Positions 35,255 through 46,695 of a stretch of 64,000 nt of DNA are shown one piece after another (positions within the stretch are counted from its first letter, which is position 1; each line of letters opens with the position of its first letter). A program made the translations under genes and the position numbers. The DNA comes from Pocillopora verrucosa (lineage: Eukaryota > Cnidaria > Anthozoa > Scleractinia > Pocilloporidae), in assembly GCF_036669915.1 (NCBI RefSeq), contig NC_089325.1, forward strand, positions 1,941,404-2,005,403, in the 5' to 3' direction. The notes beneath the pieces are model-generated. The model saw only the letters and a program-made list of their open reading frames with translations, searched no databases and was not told the DNA's origin.

Positions 35255-36366
35255 GTTATCGATCAAAAAAACACTGAATTGTTCAAATTAATGATAAAAG
35301 CATGAAACTTTGCCACAACACTTATAACTCTTAGACTAACATTTTCTGATATAGGGCCAATCCAAATTGAATTCTGGTGACGAGAACCACGCATGTCAGA
35401 AACTCGCTGACATAGAAACGAGGCTAAGAATAAAAGATCCTCTTTAACGACATTGCTAAGGAAAATTTTCGATAAAAGCCTTCAAACATAACAACCGAGT
35501 CATTTTCTATTCATTTGCATTTATCTTATGCCATTATGGTACTATCCTCTTTGATATTTATCGTAATGTTTGGGTGCCCTGTGGTTAAACGTTAAATATA
35601 CCTGTTTACGTTATTTCCTGAATCACGATTGGTAAAACTTGTTTACCTTAAAAACATAAAGCTTATGTCTTTGGTTGATTTGACATTCACGTCCGTTACT
35701 TTAATAAAATTAACCAGCTATTATAAATAAGCTTTGATTAACAGATTTGGGATACTTGTGGTGAAGTCCTAAAATGTTCTCCTATCTAACCAAATTTCAA
35801 TATATGATTGATGTAATGCATAACACTTAATCGATCTCAACCTCAATAGGATTTCACCTAAAGCGCCGTTCAGGGAAGTGTAGCTGAACAATTTACCACA
35901 GGTATCCCAAATCTCTTTACCAACATTTAAGCTTATTTATAATAGCTGGTTAATTTTACTAAAGTAACGGACGTGAATGTCAAATCAGCCAAAGACATAA
36001 ACTTTATGTTTTTAAGGTAAACAAGTTTTACCAATCGTGATTCAGGAAATAACGTAAACAGGTATATTTAACGTTTAACCACAGGACACCCAAACATTAT
36101 GACCATAATGGCATAAGTTGACTACGAATGGACAGAAAATGACTCGGTTGTTATGTTTGAAGGATTTTGTCGCAAATTTTCCTAAGCAATGTCATTAAAG
36201 AGGATTTTTATTCTTAGCCTCGTTTCCATGTCAGCGAATTTCTGACATGCGTGGTTTTCGTCACCAGAAGTTAATTTGGATTGGCCCTATATCAGAAAAT
36301 TTTAGTCTCAGGGTCATAAGTGTTGTGGCAAATTTATCATTAATTTGAACAATTTTGGTCGATAAC
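35255..36366. mobile_element. 1.1-kb foldback element (long near-palindrome)
   Basis: Two arms of about 480-510 bp (35255-35770 and 35885-36366) are inverted copies at high identity, separated by about 120 bp. Matching pairs include GTTATCGATCAAA with TTTTGGTCGATAAC, TTCAAATTAATGATAAA with TTTATCATTAATTTGAA, and ACGGACGTGAATGTCAAATC with GATTTGACATTCACGTCCGT. There is no ORF of note. It is probably a foldback-type non-autonomous transposon; no target-site duplication is obvious. Confidence 0.8.
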
Positions 36367-36513
36367 CGCTAGATTAGTTCAATCGTAACAATTTCTGATG
36401 CTCCTTATACCCAGGGCCGCTCGTTTTTGCTCTTTTCTTCCTCAGAGCCTTTCGTTTTCTTAAGCCTGCGCGGCCTTTAAAGCCTGGGGAATACATTGTC
36501 ACAAAAGAAGTCT

Positions 36514-36768
36514 CTAGGCCAATCTCAAGCAGCCGAGATGACTTGGCGAAAACGTTTGCATGGAAATTATAGGAGAATGCTTGGGAACAAACGAAACATA
36601 TAATTCTGTCTTCTGTAAATATTCTTCTATAAAATCTTCGAACCTTACGTTTTCGTTGTATCTTTTCGCTCTGGTTTTACCTCGTGGCATGCCTTCGGGG
36701 CAGACCAAGGCGAAAATTCGGCTGGGTTTGTTTTTCAAGGTGGTCACGATCACAAAATCGACCGACAT
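36514..36768 (-). CDS. Unrecognised small ORF or first exon
   Basis: 84 residues from the ATG at 36768 (MSVDFVIVTTLKNKPSRIF, ALVCPEGMPRGKTRAKRYNE). The composition is protein-like, and a potential donor (CGAG followed by GTAAAA) falls after GMPR, so it could be a short first exon. I recognise no family. It sits between a foldback element and a retroelement fragment, so it may be mobile-element debris. Confidence 0.2.
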   Translation of the reverse strand: MSVDFVIVTTLKNKPSRIFALVCPEGMPRGKTRAKRYNENVRFEDFIEEYLQKTELYVSFVPKHSPIISMQTFSPSHLGCLRLA

Positions 36769-37301
36769 GATTCTGGAGAGTAATGTTGTTTACTTCCGGT
36801 CTTGCTCATTAGTAATTGACTTGATATTTTCACGCTGACTGAAGAACGTCTTAGGGGTGAATTTGCAGACCGCTTCAATAGTAATTTTAACAACTGACTG
36901 GAAAAGATGCATATCACCGACAGAGGGATGTTTCTCTTCATATCTATACAACTTACTAGGTGATGTTCACTGCTGACCGAGTAGATGCGCATACATAACT
37001 TATGGAGTGGTGTTTTGACCCATACTGATGTGGGAACCAAAATTCCGTTTTCCAGAGACACCAAATAACTCACTTTAGTTTCTCTAATTAAAGGTTTAAT
37101 CTTCACAAAATGTTGTATACAACTCAAAATCTCTCCTCTCTCCAAAACATCACCGATGCGTATTTTCCACGAGGTACGTAATTTGAACCAAGGCTCACAT
37201 AATTTCAAAACGAGTTTGTCAATGACAAAAGTCACGCAACTCCCAAAAAAAACAGTCACGACACCCTCCCCCCATTTAAGTGATAATCAGCTTAAATGTT
37301 C

Positions 37302-37790
37302 TTAAACTTCTTGTGAAACAATGTCCTTGATTCTCTCGTTTGCGATCTCCTTGGATCTTCTACTTGGGCTCAATCTTGGTCTGAACACTTCTGCTTCTGG
37401 GTTTAGCTGGCAGTCAGGATCCTCTCCTCCAATTTCTAGTTTACATACCAGTTGCAAGGGGCGCTCCACGATGTAACCATTCCCTTGCTTAAGCTTCAAT
37501 CCGCGGACTGTTCCATCCTTGCCCGTGACCTTTCCTACCACTCGTGCAAGCTTCCACAGTGCTCTATTCTTGGTTTCATCTTAAAGCAACACCAGCGCAC
37601 CTGTGTTCGGGATTTTGGCAATGTTACCAGTGGGCGGCCGTTGTCTTTCTTCAAGGGCGTGCACTTACTCCTTCACGAATCTCTTTCGAAGATGCTCTTT
37701 GCTTTTCTGCAGAAACCTCATTCGTCTGGTTACTTCTTCCTCTCCAGTCTTCTCAAGATCCTCCTCTTGTCGGTGGATATCTTAAGCCAA
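37302..37790 (-). pseudogene. Decayed LTR-retroelement pol fragment (BEL/Pao-like, integrase C-terminal region)
   Basis: The frame at 37302-37541 reads VVGKVTGKDGTVRGLKLK and VERPLQLVCKLEI. It continues upstream, across at least one stop and one frame change, with DETKNRALWKLARV and an arm resembling SKEHLRKRFVKEYVHALEER. This layout (R-x-L-Q-x-x-K-x-x-x-x-RW-type arm, basic linker, W-K-x-G/A-x-V-x-x-x-GKDG-x-VRG, RP-x-x-x-L-x-x-L) is the domain after the integrase core of BEL/Pao-like elements. No RT or LTRs are visible, so it is a relic. Confidence 0.6.
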
Positions 37791-39287
37791 TGAGAAATGC
37801 AAAATTCTGGGTGTTTTTTTTTAGAGGATACCCAATCAAAATCTGTTCGCATGATTTCACAACGTTTATCGATCCTATACTTTCGGGTATTTCTAAGGCT
37901 CTACTCTTATAGTTTTGGGTACCCGAGACAATCCTCCTCATCGAGACAACTTAACGGAGCGTTTACTAGGAGATGAAAGCTGTAAAAGCTGTCCCCTCAC
38001 CAGTATCTCCACAAACCTAAAAGACAGAAGCTCCGGAAACAATTGAGCTGTCTCGTCCGGGCAGGCGAGCCAAAGTGTCTATATGAGAAAAAGTTGTCCC
38101 GTCTGACAGGGTAACCTTACTTGCTGAGGCGAGACAGCTCGCCCACCTGAGTTTTTCGCCCCGCAGGACTAGTTCGCCTTTTTCATGTAAACGGTTGGTT
38201 GAAAATTTCAAAGAAATAAGGGATAAGTTAGCTCGGCTAGGGTAACTCGGTTGGAAGGTTGTCTTGGGTACCCGAGGCTATAGAAATGAACCCTGAGGAT
38301 GACCGAGTTTGTTGTATCTTGAACAACTGGAATTCAGATTGAGTGAACCACCTTTTTTAATGGACAACTAGTGAGTTTTATTGAGATTTAATGCATTCAA
38401 GAATTTGTTTCCAGTGATCACAACGACCACGGCCAACTCTACCTACTTTTAAGACGGCAACACTTATAGACAAAATTTTTATTGATGAATAAAGTTCACG
38501 TTCTTTAAGCGGACCAGTGTTTTCAGGTATAATTGATCCTCTTCCGAATTTCACTTTACTACCTGATCAGAGGAAGAACTCAAGTCAAACTACTTGGCTG
38601 TCTCTTCTTAGCGAAAGCGCGATGGATTAATTGCGTAAAACTCCCTAAAGAAGTCTACGACAGTTAGACGAAACGCGCTTCGACGGCGGAGAATAAAAAT
38701 ATTTTACAGCTACTGTTCGCAGAGTGCTGCTCACCAGTAAAGTTTTCTAAAAAACATTTAAAAATTAATTCTTCAGATAGATGTTATTTACAGTAATCGT
38801 TCCAATCCCAAAATGCTAAGTACAGCAACGTCACACCACAAAAAAGAAACAAAACAAAATAATTATTAACCATACCTCGATATAACGAACATTTTGGCTG
38901 TTTTCCGCAAACTCATTAAATCGAGTTTTTCGAGATAACGAACTCTCGATATAAGGAACCAATTTCCCCAGTCCCTCGGCACTTCGTTAAATCGAAGTCT
39001 CACTGCACAAATAAATTTTTTCATGCGCGGGATCAAAGCGGGCAAGGCTACATTGGTTACCCGAGCGGGCAAGATGGACCCATCTTGCTCGCTCGGGTAG
39101 CCAATCACGCCATAGGATTCGCTTCACATTGCCCACGGTCACTGTCAGCGATATAATTATCTAAAGTCGCAAATAATTTTTGTCAGCAATACCCCCTCCT
39201 TTAACCCCCTCTTCCCCCTGTAAAAGGTTGCATTTTGTTTTAATAATTCTTAGAAGCTACCATGATCATCGATATCTTGTTGCGCGG
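37791..39287. other. Gene-free, repeat-flavoured interval
   Basis: No exon recognised. Around 38870-39010 there are repeated CGATATAACGAAC / CGAGATAACGAAC motifs, and around 38040-38160 repeated GCGAG / CTGTCTCG motifs, which look like pieces of dispersed elements. Confidence 0.4.
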
Positions 39288-39344
39288 CTAGATTGATATG
39301 AAACCGATCGTTTTGAAGCATTTCTTCCTAAAACTACCTGCTCT

Positions 39345-39660
39345 CCCGGCGATCCTGAGGGCGCTTCTGAGGAAGATCTTGAGGGCAATTCTAACAATTA
39401 TCCTGGGGGTGATCCTCAGAGCGATCCTTAGAGCGTTCCTGAGGACCTTCCTGAGGGCTATCTTGGGAACGATCTTGGGGACGATCTTGGGGACGATCTT
39501 GGGGACGATCTTAGGGACGATCTTGGGGGCAATCCCAAGGGTGATCCTGAGGGCGATCACGAGGGCGCTTCTGAGGGCGCCGTATTATAGACGTCCTCGA
39601 AAAGTCTTGTGGACGATCTCGAGGGCCATTGTAAGGGCGATCCTGGGGGCGATTCAGGGG
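39345..39660. repeat. 12-bp minisatellite beside NLR copy 2, unit GATCTTGGGGAC / GATCCTGAGGGC
   Basis: About 26 diverged 12-bp units, with a homogeneous core of GATCTTGGGGAC repeats at about 39473-39530. It is the counterpart of the minisatellite at 21085-21460 and starts immediately after the NLR copy 2 stop codon. Confidence 0.9.
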
Positions 39661-41408
39661 GCTATGATCTGCTACTCTTTCTTCTTAATTCTTCATGCTC
39701 TTGCTCACGTTCACCCAGCCACGTGTCGTAATCACCATCGAGGAGTGCTGACAATCTACGACGATTTTTTAAAGTTTGCTTTGACCCTTCTAGGGTATGA
39801 GTTACTGCAAACACTATTTCTGTAGCACCTCTGTTTAACAATCTCATTAATTCTTCGGTTTCAAAGCCATCCGGCTTAGCTTCGACATGCTGCTCCATAT
39901 GTCGCTTCAATGCCAACCAATGACGAATAATGGAGAAAACGGACAGATCTGTTGCTGATTGACCAGCTGACAAAGCGGCATTCTTCAGCAACTTAAATGT
40001 TGTACACATTGCCTTTGCGATTTCTCCTGATGCCATTGAACCACGAATAACCTGCTGTACCACGCGATGTAGCCTCATGCATCCAACAGACTTCCTCTGG
40101 AAAAGTGAAAACTTTGTCAAAACTTCTACTATGTGGCTATTTGTCAGGGGAAGTTCCCTTTTCTTTCCGGCATCTGGGACGTCAGGAGACAAGAGCTCTG
40201 CACTTATAAGTCCTTCATGGATTTCATCTGGATTAAGGAAAGCAGCTGCATGTACGAACCTGGTTGCAATGTCGCCAAATTTTGAGCTCTTCACAAAATC
40301 AAAGTTCATCAGCCATGTGGTGTGGACGGAAAGACGATTCAAGGAATCATACTCCCTCGAGGGATGTGCGTGACGTTGACTCAAAAGCTGCAAACGTTCG
40401 AGTTTGTATTCGGTTAGATATTTACTTATAGGGCACTGAAGAGATCTGATATGTGCACCAGCCTGCTCCAAAGCAAGAGGAAGACAACCAAGCTCAACAA
40501 CCAGCTCATTTAGCGTATCCTCCTGGTCTGAAATATTTTCACCGCTTGAACGACTTAAAAGGAACTCTTTTGCTTCGTCAGGAGAGAAAGAGAAGACTTC
40601 TACACAACAACTTGTGTCGAGATCCACACATTGACAAATTTCTTTCTTTTCACGCCTTGTTGTTATCAGCATGTGACCGTTTGACTCCCTTTTCCATATT
40701 CCTGTCAAAGCTTTACGCATTTTCACAGAAAGTAGTGGTTGGTCGACGTTATCGAGAACCATTAGCCACAGCTTTTCTTGCCGAGATATAAACATTAGAA
40801 TTTGTGTCAGTGTAAAATCTGATGAGTTCTTCATCAGTCCTAAACGTAACGCCAGGTCATTCACACAACTTTCAAATTTCTCTTCATCCTCCATGGAGAA
40901 CCAAAATACGCCTCCCTCGTATTGTGGTTTATACTTCCAAGCGAATTGAGCTGCTAAGGTCGTTTTTCCACATCCACCAAGACCACAAATGGCTGCCATC
41001 CTAAATTCGTGATGGCTCTTTTCTAGAGGGAGGCACCTTTCAAGCGATTCTAACTCTTTTTGTCTTCCTGTAAACCACTTGTTTCGATCTGGCGCATCAA
41101 ATATTACAGATTTATAATGTGCCACTGAAACATTGACTTTCCTTGAAAGCAGTGTTTCCCAACTGTTCTGCATCGCCGGCGTTTTGACTTCCAAATTTTG
41201 CAAGAAGTTTTTTCCAGGTCTTGTCTTGCTGGTTGTTCTTCATGTCTGCTTTTGCTCAATTCATGTAATATTGCCTCAAACATTTCGCGTATGCTGTCGA
41301 TCGTTTCTTCCAGCCGATTGGTCATAGTTCCGGAGAGCGCTACAATTTCATCGCGTATGACACTGAGGAATGTGTCATTTAGTGGCTTACCAACGCAGAA
41401 TTCTAACC

Positions 41409-42804
41409 CTAAGCAAAATTAGGACAACCAAGCAATTAGTAAACCAACAATAAGCCGTCGATTTTCAATGTGAGCTAAAGATTATCGTCACTTACCATTA
41501 AAGTGGATTGTAGGAATCGAGTGATTTTGCTTGACAGCCCTGATTTACCGTGGACTGACTCGCGTTATAAATTCACCATGTTGGCGAGCAAACGTTGACC
41601 ACACGCAGACAACCATATGGAGTGTGAAGCTATGTGACGTTATTGACCTCTAACGCTCGCTGTAATTTAAAACGGTAAGATTTTCTTCACCAACAGCAAA
41701 ATAATCACGCGACCCTCCTTCCCCCAGCGTGTAGATTGTCTCCCAAAAGTTTGATTTCGGGCCGCCTTTTCAACGGCACACATGTGTATGTACTGGTCGG
41801 GGAGAGGGTCGGGTGATAGTTTTGTCGCCAGCCTGGAAATGTGGGCTCGATTGATTGATTGATTAATTTCGATATCAGAACTGTTGATCGACCTCTTTTT
41901 TTCACGTACATCTTGTATCGATAGCAAAACTGTTAACGAAGCAGGAAAATAGAGTAGGCTTTTGAGGTGTTTAGAGTAGTGTAAACGTAATGATTTGTGG
42001 CATGAATATTGGACACCAATCGACCTGAAACATGCTTGAAAATAGGAGGGGAGCGATAACTGAAAGTGAAAGAGGTCTGGCGAAGTTGTTGAGATTGGGA
42101 GCTGCACAGCTCGATGATTTTGTTTTTGAGGAGTGTCAGTTGAAAGGGGGGAGGAGGAGGTGGTGAGAATTATCCTTCCAATAAAAATTACCAGATCACT
42201 TGCAAAAACAGGAAAATGAAAGTAAATGATCAAAAGCTGCAAACTGTAAGCTCTATGAGGAACTGTCATCGATCACTTGAATCAAAGTGAGATTGGATGT
42301 TGCCAATTACGGCGAGAGTCAGAGATAAACAATCCTTTCACGTTACGCGGCCTCAGACCCATGCGGTTGCCTGCCTGTGTTTTGCCAAGCGATTAGAATC
42401 AACGGAAATCAGCAGTTTGAGTTCCACAGAGCTTGGGAACCAACATGTAAAAGAGATCAAGCTGTCAAAGGTGTGACATCTTGGCTCAAGTCTATGCTTT
42501 CTATGCGAAACAATACAAACTAAGAGAAAAAAAGGAAGTCTCATTTAGTTTCATTGTTTAGTGTTTCACATTCAATAGTCATACTTGGTTCATACTTGGT
42601 TCACACTAAATGAAGATTTGTCGATTTTTTTTAAAATTTATGTCTTCAATTTGGTTCATGAATGTCTACGTTGAAATTGCAATCCGTATCTCTTCAACAG
42701 CCAGCATATTCTATCGGCCTTAAGATACAATTTTTGTTGAGACCTCCTCGGCTAGAGGAGAACACAGAGCAATATTTCTTCAAATATGTGTAATGACATC
42801 TTAC
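41409..42804 (-). other. Intron of NLR copy 2
   Basis: A 1.4-kb intron homologous to that of NLR copy 1 (26515-28114) but about 200 bp shorter; the missing sequence includes the poly-G run and part of the TCAAAC-rich stretch. Confidence 0.75.
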
Positions 42805-43393
42805 CATGCTTCCCCCACAACTGCAGCTCAGCGAGGAGCTCTGTTTTTCCTGCTGGGGCAAATCCCAGGTCTTCAACCAAGGTCTCCATTCGATGAAAAC
42901 ATGTATTGTATTTTACTTCCGTCCATGACGTAAAGTCGCAATGGGCCCACTCATTTCGTACTTCAGACCTCACAAGTTCAGCTGACGGTGCTGCAGAGCT
43001 GAATGGCGGAGCACAGCAAAGAACAGCCAGAGCTGCCGAGGCATCAAAAGAGGAATCAAATGCATCGAAATGTGCCATGAAAGGTTTCATGAACAACTTA
43101 GCCAATGACACTTCATCCTTTACACAATAGTCAAAGTGATGTGTGTCTCGACCCAGGGCGGCGTTATTGTTGATACTTTCGTAGTTCAGCTTCAGGGTGG
43201 TCGGTGGAATAGTCTTCAGGTGAGTCGGATAGATTTGCTTGTCTAATCCATACTTTGCCAACAGATGTTGGTAAAATGGTTTCATTTCCTGTTGAATCTT
43301 ATTTCTGAGATACGGCATAAGAACTCTGTTGAGAACAGTGCCAACCACCAACCACCGACGGTGTTCTGTGTCTTTCCCGGGCGACGATGCCAT
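42805..43393 (-). CDS. NLR copy 2 exon 1: DZIP3/hRUL138-like HEPN domain
   Basis: Open from the ATG at 43393, ending ELQLWGKH plus one base at a GTAAGA donor. It is collinear with the exon at 28115-28703 with no indel. Many of the differences are conservative, and the frame is intact over the whole exon, so it has stayed under some constraint or the duplication is young. Confidence 0.75.
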
Positions 43394-44505
43394 GCTCTGT
43401 TTCTTGCCTTCTAAATCACAAGTTTACTTAACGCTAAGAGAGAAAGTAGGTTTAATTGACGTAAAAATAAAAACATTGGCAGCTCATAACAGAAGCATAT
43501 TTGGTCTCGATAATTTGTTTGAATTGTTGTTATTCAAAGTGTCTTTCCCTTGCCGAAGTTGGTTTGTTGGTTTTTATATTTTTAAAACCAAGATTGTCTG
43601 CGCTATATGAGGTTTTTAATAGTTTATAACTAGCCCTATAGCTATATTCGTTAAATTTAAAACTCTCTTTCGTATTCTTTACTATTCTTTCCGCACTTAA
43701 ATCATCGAACACATCCATACTTCAAAACTCTCAGATGTTTTTAAATCCACATTTATAAAATTTCTATCATCACACTTTTCACTTATCTTCCATACTTCCA
43801 AACTTCTACATTACTTTACACGAAAGCTTCTTCCTTTCTAATTCATGTCCTGTTTTATCTTCGATCGAATTATTTCAAGTTATTATCTCGTCAACACTTT
43901 CATACATTCAAATTATATTGGTAACTTTTTAACTTTTCTCCCACCATTCTAATTTAGACCTTAAATATTTTTTCATTTTTTCATTTACAAATTTTAAAAC
44001 GTCAAGACCTCACTCGAACATGTTTCTCAACTCCCTCATTTCTGCTTACCCCTCTATACTTCTCCACTTCACATTTCCACAACTCTCCTCAAGTTCCTAA
44101 GCTCCACAATTGCATGCGTCCACTCCACTAAAATTTTAAGGTACAATTTTGGCCCTACTTTTTTTTTTCAGTCTATTCTGATGAGCTGTTACGAGAAATG
44201 AAGTGTAAATTTGAGTAGCATCTCAAAACAATCTTCCAAGAATGATAATATCGATTAAAATGATTCGATTCTGTTTAGCACGGGCTTGCATAGCTTTAGT
44301 TCGCCGGGTGAAACTTCAAACACAATTTCGCGATGTGAAACTCTAGTTAGAAGTCACGAGAACTCTGAACGGTCGAGTGAGCATGAAACACGTTTTAACT
44401 TGTCACATCACCAGAACATGATCAAGATATGAACTAGTTAATTATTACAAACTGAATTATGCATTTAAGAGGTTGATTGAAACCCATCTCATTTAGAACT
44501 TAGAT
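43394..44505 (-). promoter_or_regulatory. Upstream block B of NLR copy 2
   Basis: Matches block A (28704-29830), including GATGTTTTTAAATCCACA and GTACAATTTTGGCCCTAC. It breaks off after GATTGAAACCCATCTC, before the conserved donor-like GAGCTTACCGGT, and is joined directly to a second copy (block C) at about 44505. Non-coding; short conserved frames here are shifted between copies. Confidence 0.45.
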
Positions 44506-44679
44506 TTTTCTTTTTCATCATTTAAAAACTTCAAAACATCAAGACCACACTCGCACTTATACGTGTCTGAACTTCCTCACTTTGATTTACCCCTTCAGAC
44601 TTATCTACTTCACATTTACACAACTCTCCTCAAGTTCCTAAGTTCCATAATTCTACGCTTGCACTACATTAAGAGTGTG

Positions 44680-46695
44680 TCCACGAGAGTATCAGGCAGT
44701 CGTGCTACATGTCATCTCACCGATTTCAATGAAACTTTGCCAGCTTAAAGGGTCCACTCCACAACTTAAAAAGACAAACTGGTTTCTGTTTTGGTTATTT
44801 CCAGGAGGAGATAGACCACCACCCCCGGTTTTTCTTGGTTCTTACCTTTGAAATCGCTTCAAAATAGGTAAAATGTAAGAAACTCTCACTGCTACGGTAT
44901 TTAACCAATTACTCTGAGGATTTTCATACATAGTATTACATCCTTAATGGACATCTGACGCAAGTATCAATTAGTTTGATTGAAGGCTTGTCATCAGCAG
45001 AGGCAAATAAATGACTGTGTTTTGAGACTTCGATTCATCCAAATATTTGACAACTTTGAGGTCAAATATCTCCCCTTGCCAGAGAGCTACAACACTAATT
45101 TTAATTCCCCTTTACAATCCATTATTTTATCTCTGAAAACCATCAAAAAAAGCTTTGGGAACTACCGTATTTTTGTCTTGGATGCCTTTTAAAATCTGTG
45201 ACTGTGACAAGCTTCTCTCGCCTACACCTGTCACGCAATTCTGGCTCTAGGTGGTCAATTGACCAAATAAACCTACACTTTATAACTCTTTTATACAAGA
45301 TGATTGATCAAGAAAGCTAAAAAATGTGAAAAACGTTCGAGGTTTCATGTAGGAACTTTCACGTTTAGAGAGATGCATGTGGGCGAAAAATTGATGGGAA
45401 AATCGTAGCGTTTCTCTCTTCTGTCGTTTATTACCTTATAGATTTGCTAAAATCAGCAAATAGGGCTTTTCTACGGCACAAAACACTCATTAGTCTATAA
45501 TTTGATCGTTTATCGTCATTATTGCTTATTCTAGGGGATTTTAAAGTCACGCGCTGCGTGTTGGTTGACAATATTATACGCTGTGGCTATATGGCTGGTG
45601 ACCGGTCAAGGTGTTGAAATCACTAAATGACCGGCAGTCCTATATTCTCAGTAAATTTTACAAAATCGAAAAATTCCAGTTAATCTAAACAATCATATGT
45701 CGATTTAGGAAAGTCACGCGATCTTGAAGTGCTTTATAGATCTCAAGTCTAGTGTTTGGTTTACGCTGGGCTCAGAACTGAGACGAAACCATGTTTTGTG
45801 ACACTTAGAACTTTTTCAGCTCGACTGCAGGTCAAGATTTTCAAAACACTAAATGGCCGGCAGTCCTATATTCTCAGTAAATTTGACAAAATCGAAAAAA
45901 ATTCCAGCTAATCTAAACTATCATATGTCGATTTAGAAAAGTCAAGCGATCTTGAAATGCTTTTTAGATCTCAAGTCTAGTGTTTGGTTTACGCTGGGCT
46001 CAGAAGACGAAACCATGTTTTGTGACACTTAGAACTTTTTTCAGCTAGACAGGCGGTCAAGGTTTTCAAAACAATAAATGGCCGGCAGTCCTATATTCTC
46101 AGTAAATTTCACAAAATCGAAAAATTCCAGCTAATCTAAACTTTCATATGTCGATTTAGAAAAGTCAAGCGATCCTGAAATGCTTTATAGATCTCAAGTC
46201 TAGTGTTTAGTTTACGAATCGAATTCGAATTTTGCGATTTTGTGAAATTTACTGAGAATATAGGACTGCCCGCCATTTAGTGTTTTCAACACCTTGACCG
46301 GTTACCGGCCATATACACAGGACGAAATTGCAAGAATCCGTAAACGGAAACGTGGCAGAAACATGTTAAACCGTTCTGGAAACACGACGGATAACCTGTG
46401 TTTCCGTTACCGGTTTCGTGACGTTTTCTCGCGTTTCCGTTGCTGCGTATACAACGGAACCGTGAGAGCAGTGAGAGCTTCGTACATTTTACCCATTTTG
46501 AAGCGATTTCCGATTTCCTTGGTGAAAACCAAGAAAAACCGGGGGGAGTGGTCTATCTCCTCCCGGAAATAACCAAAAAAGAAACCAGTTTGTCTTTTTA
46601 AGTTTTGAGGTAGACCCTTTAAACTGGCAAAGTTTCATTTAAATCGGTGAGATGCCATGTAGCACGACTGCCTAGTGATCTTGTGAATACACTAT
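44680..46695. mobile_element. 2-kb foldback/TIR element with internal tandem repeats
   Basis: Inverted ends of about 200 bp: the left (44686-44890) has GGCAGTCGTGCTACATGTCA, GATTTCAATGAAACTTTGCC and AAAATAGGTAAAATGTA; the right (46488-46695) is its complement. A second inverted pair lies nearer the centre (GTGACCGGTCAAGGTGTTGA at about 45598 against CAACACCTTGACCGGTTACC at about 46287). Between them are three 226-bp tandem units. It interrupts NLR upstream block C, so it arrived after that duplication. No transposase is visible. Confidence 0.75.
45621..46216 (+). repeat. Three tandem units of about 226 bp inside the foldback element
   Basis: Units begin at about 45621, 45847 and 46072 with CACTAAATG-x-CCGGCAGTCC and contain CATATGTCGATTTAG and AGATCTCAAGTCTAGTGTTT. 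The third is truncated and is followed by an inverted partial copy (46217-46310). Confidence 0.85.

Larger units (their letters stand above)
39662..43393 (-). pseudogene. NLR copy 2: DZIP3-like HEPN plus NB-ARC, with an apparent one-base frameshift
   Basis: Exon 1 is 42805-43393 (HEPN; donor GTAAGA) and exon 2 is 39662-41408 (acceptor TTGCTTAG, phase 1, opening GLEFCVGKPLNDTFLS). NB-ARC motifs: P-loop GLGGCGKTT, kinase-2 LWLMVLDNVDQ, RNBS-B HMLITTRR, GLPL-type GCLPLALEQAGAHI and an MHD-like CMRLHRVVQQVIRG, ending HEELRRKSSRS at the stop (39662). The linker frame (ending DLEK) and the NB-ARC frame differ by one base; the switch falls at a six-base homopolymer (41208-41213) whose expansion by one base would join them. 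No TPR or LRR follows. A genuine frameshift, an assembly error, or a small unrecognised intron are all possible. The LINE of copy 1 is absent. Confidence 0.75.

Noticed and set aside
36750-37259. 169-residue minus-strand frame
   Set aside because: No recognisable domain, it overlaps the start of another frame, and it sits in repeat-derived sequence; composition alone does not support a gene.
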